Assembly: GCA_005888525.1 (NCBI GenBank)
Contig: VBAB01000061.1
Coordinates: 1 to 10,878 of the forward strand
Length of the DNA stretch: 10,878 nucleotides
Reading direction: 5' to 3'
DNA from: Alphaproteobacteria bacterium
GTDB taxonomy: Bacteria > Pseudomonadota > Alphaproteobacteria > Rhizobiales > Hyphomicrobiaceae
Below are positions 1 to 5,281 of this stretch, piece by piece. The notes beneath the pieces are model-generated. The model was not told where the DNA came from and ran no database searches. It saw nothing but the letters and a program-made list of their open reading frames with translations. Position 1 is the first letter of the stretch; each line of letters starts with the position of its first letter. A program made the position numbers and the translations under genes.

Positions 1-777
1 CCCCACCTTGCCTGGATACTTCGCGCCATAGGACCGCATGCGCACGGAAAAATAGGCGGCGGTCTGCAGCACGGTCGTGCGCGGAATGGCCTGCTTGAAG
101 CAGCGGGCCTTGAGGTTGTGGCGCAGCCAGCGGTCGAATTGCTCGTCCTCCGGCGCCTGCGCGTCTTTCATGCTGATGACGACCCCCAGATTTTCCGCAA
201 ACCCCATCTCCGTGTCGCGCTCGCCGAATTGCTGGAGGAACTGCAGGCCGCGCGTCGACAGGTAGTCGGGTTTGGCGGGCGACAGGCAGAAGTCCGCCTC
301 GCGCAGCCAGCACTCGGTCAGCACCGAGAGCCCCGGCGCGCTGTCGATCAGGATCAAGTCGTAGACCTCGCACGCCTCGGCGAGAAAAGCGCGAATGCGC
401 TGGCGCAGGTCGGCCTCGCGGTCGCCTTTGGATACCTCGCGCTCGAACAGCGTCAGATGGCCGCCGCCCAGCAGCAATTCAATGGAGCGCGCATCGTCGA
501 CGTCGGAAACCCCGCTGACAGCGAACGTCCGCCAGTCCACGGGCGTCCCCTTCAGCACGGAGGCGATGAGATAGTCGACGAAGGTGCGGTCCTGGGCCTG
601 CATCGTCGCCAGCCAGTTGCCCGGCAGCAGCATCGAGCTGAGGCTCGCGTGCGCATCGGAGTCGATGACCAGCACCTTCTTGTCATGATGCGCGGACAGC
701 GTCTCCGCCAGCGCGAGAACGAGGGTGGTCTTGCCCACTCCCCCCTTGGCATTCATCACGGTGATGCTGTGACACAT
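1..777 (-). CDS. ParA/MinD-type P-loop ATPase, 3' end cut by the window
   Basis: Minus-strand reading frame of 259 codons, open to the left edge, so the C-terminus is missing. It belongs to the deviant Walker A ATPases (ParA/MinD/Soj), which dimerise on ATP and position DNA or protein complexes in the cell. Seen in the sequence: deviant Walker A KGGVGKTT at residues 11-18 with the signature lysine K11; switch I/A' region VLVIDSDAHASLS near 36-47, where family members usually read DxDPQ; Walker B LILIDSAPG at 141-149. The start is ATG at 777; it places the first beta strand (SITVMNAKGG) normally, although no strong ribosome site precedes it. No ParB, parS-like site or MinC/MinE gene is visible, so the partner lies outside the window or this is an orphan ParA used to position another complex. 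The family is certain, the cargo unknown. Confidence 0.9.
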   Translation of the reverse strand, partial: MCHSITVMNAKGGVGKTTLVLALAETLSAHHDKKVLVIDSDAHASLSSMLLPGNWLATMQAQDRTFVDYLIASVLKGTPVDWRTFAVSGVSDVDDARSIELLLGGGHLTLFEREVSKGDREADLRQRIRAFLAEACEVYDLILIDSAPGLSVLTECWLREADFCLSPAKPDYLSTRGLQFLQQFGERDTEMGFAENLGVVISMKDAQAPEDEQFDRWLRHNLKARCFKQAIPRTTVLQTAAYFSVRMRSYGAKYPGKVG

Positions 778-1077
778 GTGCAGTCGAGCCCAGGGAGCTG
801 ACGCAAAAATCCCGCACGCTCCGCTAGACAATGGCGCAACCAAGGAGAATTTGTGGCCACCGGCGATCGATAATGCCTTCGGCAAAAAGATTTTGCCGGC
901 GCAGGTCACTTCGCGGGCGCATCACCGGAGGTGTACTTCCAACCCCGGATGCAGCGAATCAGCTAGGTTGCGCTCACAAATTGCCTCGGGTTGCACGTGC
1001 GAGGATGCCGCAGCCGTCGATATCGGCGGCTTGCTTGCTGCGCGGGCCGGGGCGCCGACAACAACAGGGGGTGTTCC
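778..1077. other. Intergenic gap between divergent parA-like and small membrane genes
   Basis: Three hundred bases that should hold the promoters of both flanking genes. The only clear structure is a perfect short inverted repeat at 880-898 (listed separately). Reading frames crossing this gap encode nothing recognisable and lack ribosome sites. No convincing -35/-10 pair stands out. Confidence 0.6.
880..898. repeat. Perfect 8-bp inverted repeat (possible operator)
   Basis: CGGCAAAA, a three-base loop AGA, then TTTTGCCG. The arms match perfectly. It lies about 100 bases upstream of the parA-like start and 180 bases upstream of the small membrane protein start. It could be a repressor site or a small hairpin; no regulator is known for it. 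Confidence 0.6.
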
Positions 1078-1317
1078 ATGCCGCCAGTCATGCGCAAGCT
1101 CGTCGACGTCGCCACCGCCATCGGCCTCACCGCCGCCGTGGTGTTCGTCATCATCTTCACCAACAGCTTCCTGACGGCACGCGGCGGCTCCGTTCACGGC
1201 TTCAATACTTGGTATACTTTCATCCTGCGCCCCGACATCCTCGGCACCATGATCCTGACCGCGATCGTCACCATCGGCTACGTGATGTGGCAGCAGAACG
1301 GCGGCCGGCGCGGCTAG
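1078..1317 (+). CDS. Small two-helix inner-membrane protein, unknown function
   Basis: A 79-residue protein. I chose ATG 1078 because a good ribosome site, AGGGGGTG at 1066-1073, sits four bases before it; the in-frame extension upstream (from 991) is Arg/Cys-rich and not protein-like. Two hydrophobic segments are visible: about residues 9-31 (ATAIGLTAAVVFVIIF core) and about 56-74 (ILGTMILTAIVTIGYVMW). They are joined by a short polar loop containing RGGSVHGFNTWY. The tail ends in GGRRG, which suggests a cytoplasmic C-terminus by the positive-inside rule. I do not recognise the family. Its divergent neighbour is the ParA-like ATPase, but nothing shows a functional link. Third-position GC and the ribosome site make it a credible real gene. 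Confidence 0.75.
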   Translation: MPPVMRKLVDVATAIGLTAAVVFVIIFTNSFLTARGGSVHGFNTWYTFILRPDILGTMILTAIVTIGYVMWQQNGGRRG

Positions 1318-1373
1318 CACAGGTCGGGCGAACCCAGGTTGGGTCAAGCGTCAGCGCTGAGCCAACACACGCT

Positions 1374-1470
1374 GTCATCCCGGGATTTATTCCCGGGATC
1401 CAGCGCACCGTGAACTCGATCGCTCCGATCACGAGAATGGCTGGATACCGGGGACAAGCCCCGGTATGAC
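1374..1470. repeat. BIME-like paired intergenic repeat, copy 1
   Basis: Two 30-base units in opposite orientation separated by 37 bases. Unit one (1374-1403) begins GTCATCCCGGG and ends CCCGGGATCCAG; unit two (1441-1470) begins CTGGATACCGGGG and ends CCCCGGTATGAC, so it is the reverse complement of the same consensus. Each unit is itself a stem-loop with a 7-10 bp GC-rich stem. The same architecture recurs at 6381-6470. This is the style of the REP/BIME elements abundant between genes in Alphaproteobacteria. Lying just after the small membrane gene, it may also end or stabilise that transcript. Confidence 0.85.
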
Positions 1471-1532
1471 TAACGATCTGTTGAGTTTGCGCTATACCAC
1501 GCCACGCAATTGCACAAATGCCGATTACCTGC

Positions 1533-1550
1533 CACTTGCTTTTGCAAGTG
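1533..1550. repeat. Small hairpin
   Basis: CACTTGC, loop TTTT, GCAAGTG: a perfect 7-bp stem. No T-run follows on either strand, so it is not a classical terminator. No adjacent gene explains it. Confidence 0.5.
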
Positions 1551-1612
1551 TCAGTGGAGAGGAAAGAAGGAGCGGGGCGTCTTGCCGACGGACCGTTCAT
1601 TTGTATGGCGCC

Positions 1613-1751
1613 TAGAGCAGGATCGCTTCAGATGGAATCACTTCACCTCCAACGCAACGTCGGGGCTGAAGCGTGAATCCTGCTCTACTTGTAGAGTTTA
1701 GAGGGAGATTCACGTTCCTGGATGGAAGCCTCAGTGCTTCCATCTGGAACG
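1613..1751. repeat. Nested palindromic intergenic element (MITE-like)
   Basis: Outer inverted repeat: TAGAGCAGGAT plus CGCTTCAG at 1613-1631 pairs with CTGAAGCG plus ATCCTGCTCTA at 1667-1687, with three extra bases in the right arm. Immediately downstream, TAGAG recurs at 1692-1696, and AGAGGGAGATTCACGTTC from about 1700 partly repeats the arm sequence. Next comes a hairpin whose arms CGTTCCTGGATGGAAGC (1713-1729) and GCTTCCATCTGGAACG (1736-1751) pair almost completely. The sequence at 1733-1760 is also an approximate reverse complement of 1616-1642. No transposase is present. It resembles the abundant GAGCAGGATTCACG-type elements I associate with Hyphomicrobiales genomes; that assignment is from memory. 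Confidence 0.7.
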
Positions 1752-2027
1752 ATCTCGCTCGGGCTTTCCGGCCCTGACGCCCCATCGTCGCGCTGGAAGC
1801 TGCTTGACCGATCCCGATCACCATAGCTCCGGCTGCAACGGTACTACCCGTTGCCTGCCTTCCACGACTGCCTCCGGCGGATCGATCGCAACGCGTTTGC
1901 GACCAGCTCCTCGTAAGACCGGAGTGGGAGCAGTATCGCAGAACACGGATGGGCGGGGATTTCCCTGATCTTGCTAAACAACTTCACGATTGAGGGTTGG
2001 GTTTGCGTCCGTAGAAAGATCTCTCGG

Positions 2028-2846
2028 TCATTCCCTAGCGCCGTCGCGAACGATGTCGCGCCACGTCGCGCCCGCATTCCCGCGTGCCAGCGCCCCGTCG
2101 ACAGATGCCAGGTCCTCTTTGAACACCCGCCGCACGAGATCTCGCACCGGCTCCGGCCAAGTTCGCCTGTCGACCAGGTCGAGTATCTGCAGATAACCGG
2201 CGCGGGCTCGTTTCAGCGCACTCTCCGAATGCGTGCGCGAGCCACGGCCCACGTAATAGACGTACTCGGCGCCCTCGACGAACGGGTAGGCGCCCGCCAT
2301 GCAATAAAGGTCGACATTGAGGATCACATCCTCGGCGAACTCGATTTCCGGCCACCCGCGCGGGCACTTCGACTTCTCAAACACCGGCGGGAACGGCATG
2401 CGCAGCTCGCAGATGTCTTCGACCGGCAGCCGATCCCCGCCGTGGCGCGGCCGGGCCACCCGCGGCGCGTGCGAGCCCTCGTGGACCTCGCGCGTCGGCC
2501 CGGTCGCCACGCCATGCCGCACCACCAGCGGCAGCAGGCGGACCAGGCGATCCGGGCCGTAGGCGTCGTCGGCATCGAGGCAGGCGATAATGTCGGCGCG
2601 CGCATGCCGCAGCGCGATGTTGCGCGCCACCGATGGGCCGGACCTCGGCGACGGCGTCCGGCAGAACGTCAGGTGGGCCGTGGCCCGCAGCTCTGGCGGC
2701 AGCAGGGAGCCGTAGTCGACCTCGTCGTCCGCACACAGCACGACCTCGGCCGTCACGCCCTCTTGCGCAAACACGGATGCCACCGCCCGCTCGATGGTGG
2801 CGCCCGCCCGGTAGGCCGGCATGATGACGCTGACGTCAACCGTCAT
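2028..2846 (-). CDS. Family 2 (GT-A) glycosyltransferase
   Basis: A 272-residue inverting-type GT2 enzyme that would transfer a sugar from a nucleotide-sugar donor; the acceptor cannot be read from the sequence. Seen: N-terminal nucleotide-binding start VSVIMPAYRAGATIERAVASV (residues 5-25), the metal/UDP-binding DxD as LDADDAY (90-96) preceded by SGPSVARNIAL (69-79), and a likely catalytic-base region FAEDVILN (170-177). No transmembrane helix or signal is visible, so it should be cytosolic or membrane-peripheral. The length is short for polysaccharide synthases and normal for single-domain GT2 enzymes. Its ATG (2846) lies inside the 3' end of folB, overlapping by 11 bases, which indicates translational coupling in the reductase-folB-GT cluster. 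No other polysaccharide genes are nearby. Family confident, substrate unknown. Confidence 0.88.
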   Translation of the reverse strand: MTVDVSVIMPAYRAGATIERAVASVFAQEGVTAEVVLCADDEVDYGSLLPPELRATAHLTFCRTPSPRSGPSVARNIALRHARADIIACLDADDAYGPDRLVRLLPLVVRHGVATGPTREVHEGSHAPRVARPRHGGDRLPVEDICELRMPFPPVFEKSKCPRGWPEIEFAEDVILNVDLYCMAGAYPFVEGAEYVYYVGRGSRTHSESALKRARAGYLQILDLVDRRTWPEPVRDLVRRVFKEDLASVDGALARGNAGATWRDIVRDGARE

Positions 2847-3273
2847 CGGTGCGTCCCTTTACGCGCAGGGGCCCGCAATGGCGGCGGATGATCACGCCCA
2901 CGCCCTCGGCTTCCGGGATGATCTCCGTCTTGCGCACGTCCACGACCACGCTGGCAACACGCTTGTCCGCCAGGGCCAGCGCCGCCACCTCCTCCGCCAG
3001 GGTCTCGACCAGGTTGACGTGCCGCGTCGACGCCGCCCGCGCCTTGAGCTGCTCGACAATGTCCGCATACGAGACGTAGTCGGCCAGGTCGTCGGAGAGG
3101 CGCGCGCCCGGCTTGGGCTCGAATGGCTCCGCCACGAACATGTGAACCGTGATGGAGACCTCCTGCCGCGCCTTCCTCTCGTGCTCATGCACGCCGATGA
3201 AGAACCGCAAGCGCAGGTCGTCGATGACCACGCAACGCTGTCCGATATCCGGGAGAATCGTCGAATGGGTCAT
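2836..3273 (-). CDS. folB: Dihydroneopterin aldolase (FolB; FolX-like epimerase is the alternative)
   Basis: A 145-residue cytosolic enzyme of folate synthesis, expected to split 7,8-dihydroneopterin into 6-hydroxymethyl-dihydropterin and glycolaldehyde. Family landmarks seen: LRLRFFIGVHEHERKARQ (residues 20-37) with the conserved Glu at E32, SDDLADYVSYADIVE (60-74) with active-site Y69, the helix LVETLAEEVA (88-97), and the catalytic lysine K115 in VRKTEIIPEAEGVGV. The start ATG 3273 has GGAAG about eight bases upstream. It begins 15 bases after the pteridine reductase stop and overlaps the glycosyltransferase by 11 bases. The first block also resembles FolX (dihydroneopterin triphosphate epimerase), a paralogue. 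The K115 context and the LVETLAEEVA helix favour FolB, but the neighbouring FolM-like reductase keeps FolX possible. No folK or folP is next to it. Confidence 0.85.
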   Translation of the reverse strand: MTHSTILPDIGQRCVVIDDLRLRFFIGVHEHERKARQEVSITVHMFVAEPFEPKPGARLSDDLADYVSYADIVEQLKARAASTRHVNLVETLAEEVAALALADKRVASVVVDVRKTEIIPEAEGVGVIIRRHCGPLRVKGRTDDG

Positions 3274-3288
3274 GGATCGCTTCCAACG

Positions 3289-4041
3289 TTATTCCCGCGG
3301 CAGGTCCTCGAACGGAAACTTGATGAGCAGGTGCCGCCCGCCGTCGATGGTAATGACCTGGCCCGTGATCGACGGCGTCTCCGCCAGCAGCGCCACGGCG
3401 CGGCAGATTTCCGGCAACGACGGGCCGACGCCCAGCGGCGTGCGGTTGTGCACTTGGCGGAATTGCTCCTCGGTCTGGTCGCCGCTCCTGAGCACCAGAC
3501 CTGGAGCGATGCCGTTGACCCGCGTCTTCGGCCACAGGCTCATGGCGAGCATGCGCGTGGCGTTGTGCAGGGCGAGCTTGCTGATGGTGTAGGAGAAGAA
3601 ATCGGGCGTCACGCCCGTGACCTTCTGGTCGAGCATGTTGATCACGCAGTTCTGCCCCTTACCAAGCCGGTGGAACGCCCGGGTCAGCAGGATCGGCGAC
3701 AGCGCGTTGATGTGCAGGTGCTCCTCCCACAGGCTGGGGCTCAGCGTGGCGACCGTATCCTTCTTGAAGATCGAGGCACTGTTGACCAGCAGCGAGGCGT
3801 GCGGGAAATCGCGCATGCACTCCTCGGCCAGCCGGTCGGCGGCCGCGGGATCGCTGAGATCCGCGGCATAGAGCCGGCAGTCGACGCCGGCAGCCTTCAC
3901 CTCGGCCTGCAAGCTCAGCGCTTCCTGCCGCGAGGTATTGTAGTGCGCCGCGATGTCCCAGCCTTCGCCGGCCAGGTGCACGGCGATGGCCCTGCCGATG
4001 CGCCGGGCCGAGCCCGTGATGAGAGCCGCCTTGGTCCCCAT
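3289..4041 (-). CDS. folM: Pteridine reductase-type SDR (FolM/PTR1-like)
   Basis: A 250-residue cytosolic NADPH-dependent short-chain reductase, expected to reduce dihydropterins (dihydromonapterin or dihydrofolate) to the tetrahydro form. Seen: cofactor motif TGSARRIG (9-16), the TGx3RxG variant that marks FolM and PTR1 in place of the usual TGx3GxG; NSAS (87-90) in place of NNAG; YTISK (151-155) with catalytic Y and K; and D138 in INMLDQK, exactly 13 residues before Y151, the spacing of the catalytic Asp and Tyr in Leishmania PTR1 (D181/Y194). The C-terminal QVITIDGG (228-235) is the usual SDR end. I chose ATG 4041, preceded by AGGA at a five-base spacing; a longer form would need a TTG at 4077. 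It is first in the cluster with folB. Reductase family firm; the exact pterin substrate is inferred. Confidence 0.82.
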   Translation of the reverse strand: MGTKAALITGSARRIGRAIAVHLAGEGWDIAAHYNTSRQEALSLQAEVKAAGVDCRLYAADLSDPAAADRLAEECMRDFPHASLLVNSASIFKKDTVATLSPSLWEEHLHINALSPILLTRAFHRLGKGQNCVINMLDQKVTGVTPDFFSYTISKLALHNATRMLAMSLWPKTRVNGIAPGLVLRSGDQTEEQFRQVHNRTPLGVGPSLPEICRAVALLAETPSITGQVITIDGGRHLLIKFPFEDLPRE

Positions 4042-4130
4042 TCCGATCCTGCTCGAACGACTTCGCCTCTGCGACAAGCCACATTAGCAGCCCGTCTTGT
4101 CAAGGCCAGCCGGTAAGGGCAAGTAAAGCC
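4042..4130. promoter_or_regulatory. Divergent promoter region, folM/queF
   Basis: Eighty-nine bases between two divergent starts, so both promoters should be here or inside the neighbouring genes. On the minus strand TTGACA occurs at 4098-4103, a perfect -35 hexamer, but no good -10 box lies 16-18 bases on. I see no preQ1 riboswitch-like structure before queF. Confidence 0.4.
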
Positions 4131-4598
4131 ATGGCAACGCCCCGCAAACCCCCGCAGACCACCGTCCTCGGCAAGCACACCGAATGGCCCCAGAGCCCCG
4201 ACAAGGCGGTGCTGGACCGCGTGCCGAACCCGCACCCCGATACCCACTACGCCGCTCGCTTCACGGCGCCGGAGTTTACCACGCTGTGCCCGGTGACCGG
4301 CCAGCCCGACTTCGCCCATCTGGTCATCGACTACGTGCCGGACCGGTGGCTGCTGGAATCGAAGTCGCTCAAGCTGTACCTGGCCTCCTTCCGCAACCAC
4401 GGCGCCTTCCACGAGGACTGCACCGTGGGCGTAGGCAAACGCCTCGCCCTGTTGCTGGAGCCGCACTACCTGCGCATCGGCGGCTACTGGTATCCGCGCG
4501 GCGGCATGCCGATCGACGTGTTCTGGCAGACGGGCACATGCCCCAAGGGCGTCTGGCTCCCCGACCAGGGCGTCGCTCCCTACCGCGGCCGAGGCTGA
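4131..4598 (+). CDS. queF: NADPH-dependent 7-cyano-7-deazaguanine reductase
   Basis: A 155-residue cytosolic enzyme reducing the nitrile preQ0 to preQ1 with two NADPH, the last free-base step before insertion into tRNA in the queuosine pathway. This is the short, single-module form (Bacillus type); the E. coli form is about twice as long. Seen: LCPVTGQPDF (52-61) with the thioimide-forming cysteine C53 and acid D60; the QueF motif ESKSLKLY (76-83) for NADPH binding; FRNHGAFHEDC (87-97) with E95. C53/D60/E95 keep the spacing of the Bacillus residues C55/D62/E97. The start ATG 4131 begins a normal N-terminus. No other queuosine gene (queC, queD, queE, tgt) is next to it, although pterin and deazaguanine pathways share GTP as starting point and folM-folB lie divergently beside it. 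Confidence 0.96.
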   Translation: MATPRKPPQTTVLGKHTEWPQSPDKAVLDRVPNPHPDTHYAARFTAPEFTTLCPVTGQPDFAHLVIDYVPDRWLLESKSLKLYLASFRNHGAFHEDCTVGVGKRLALLLEPHYLRIGGYWYPRGGMPIDVFWQTGTCPKGVWLPDQGVAPYRGRG

Positions 4599-4720
4599 TC
4601 GCGTTCACGTTCCCGTGACTCGCGCTCTCCCCGTGTTCCGATAATCTTCGATCGGTGCATGCCCGCTCTGGGCATGGGCCTGCATTGCGAACCCAAATAG
4701 CTGGTCGGGAGATCAAGAGC
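4599..4720. other. Gap with two small hairpins, queF to TPR gene
   Basis: Two weak stem-loops: TCACG-TTCC-CGTGA at 4605-4618 and ATGCCC-GCTCT-GGGCAT at 4659-4675. Neither has a T-run. The second could be a 5' leader structure for the TPR gene or a weak end for the queF transcript. A ribosome site (GGGAGA) lies shortly before ATG 4721. Confidence 0.4.
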
Positions 4721-5263
4721 ATGTGGAAGTCCGGCATTCCCAGTTGGCTGCTCGCTGCCGCAGTCGGCTTGACCATCATCGCTTTCACGCCGCAGGCGAC
4801 CTTCGCGGTTGGCGACACGCCGTCTTCGCCAAAACCCACGCCAAAGCCGAAGCCGAAGCCCAAACCCAAGCCGAAACCCAAGCCCAAGGACAGCAAGCTC
4901 AACGACGACCAGATCTACAGCGTCGGCTACTGGCAGGCGAAGGACGGCGAATACGCTGCCGCGCTGGCGACCCTGCGCACGGCCGCCAATTCCGTCGATC
5001 CGCGCATCCAGACCATGATCGGCTTCTCGCTGCGCAAGCTCGGCCGCGTCGAGGAGGCGATGGAGTACTACCAAAAGGTGCTGGCCGCCTATCCCGACCG
5101 CACCACCACGCGCCAATATTTGGGCGAGGCGTTCCTGCAGATCGGCGAGCCCGCTAAGGCCAAGGACCAGCTGGCCGAGATCGGCAAGCGCTGCGGCACG
5201 GCGTGCGAGGATTATCAGCTCCTCGCCGACGAGATCGCCAAGTTCGAGAAGCAGGCGGGCTGA
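4721..5263 (+). CDS. Exported TPR protein with Lys-Pro linker
   Basis: A 180-residue protein. ATG 4721 is chosen because GGGAGA precedes it and it opens a clean Sec signal peptide: MWKSG, a hydrophobic core at about residues 9-22, and a likely cleavage after ATFA (residue 29). Residues 38-57 are a tract of Lys-Pro dipeptides, the kind of stiff extended linker used by TonB to cross the periplasm or cell-wall space. Residues 64-155 form about two tetratricopeptide repeats (YWQAKDGEYAAALATLRTA; FSLRKLGRVEEAMEYYQKVLA; LGEAFLQIGEPAKAKDQLAEI), a protein-binding scaffold. A cysteine pair CGTAC (158-162) may form a disulfide. The ligand is unknown. It ends 18 bases from the stop of the convergent peroxidase gene. 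Protein class sure, role unknown. Confidence 0.85.
   Translation: MWKSGIPSWLLAAAVGLTIIAFTPQATFAVGDTPSSPKPTPKPKPKPKPKPKPKPKDSKLNDDQIYSVGYWQAKDGEYAAALATLRTAANSVDPRIQTMIGFSLRKLGRVEEAMEYYQKVLAAYPDRTTTRQYLGEAFLQIGEPAKAKDQLAEIGKRCGTACEDYQLLADEIAKFEKQAG
4832..4891 (+). repeat. Hexanucleotide repeat tract encoding (Lys-Pro)n
   Basis: About ten imperfect six-base units of the form AAR-CCN (CCA, CCC, CCG mixed), coding for alternating Lys and Pro. Codon use is varied rather than perfectly repeated, which points to selection on the peptide more than recent slippage. Length may still vary between strains by six-base steps without breaking the frame. Confidence 0.75.
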
Positions 5264-5281
5264 GCCACCGCCTGGACGACA

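Larger units (their letters stand above)
1318..2027. other. 710-base intergenic region with palindromic repeats, no convincing gene
   Basis: Between the small membrane protein and the end of the glycosyltransferase gene. It holds a paired inverted repeat (1374-1470), a small hairpin (1533-1550) and a nested palindromic element (1613-1751). The rest, about 1760-2027, has several stops in every frame. Its short reading frames (for example minus-strand 1612-1824) have no ribosome site or recognisable protein, and the first half of that one is simply the repeat read as codons. Confidence 0.65.

Noticed and set aside
118..801. Plus-strand open frame opposite the ParA-like gene
   Set aside because: Antisense of a frame with complete Walker motifs; no ribosome site or domain.
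1612..1824. Minus-strand 70-codon frame in the long gap, considered as a transposase remnant
   Set aside because: Much of it is the palindromic element read as codons; no ribosome site and no transposase motif.
2821..4116. Long plus-strand open frame (431 codons) across folB and folM
   Set aside because: It is antisense to two well-supported enzymes with intact active sites. Its product is Arg/His/Gln-rich without domains, as expected from high-GC antisense codons.
4042..4130. preQ1 riboswitch before queF
   Set aside because: The 89-base gap shows no convincing stem with the expected pseudoknot tail; the region is also needed for the divergent promoter.
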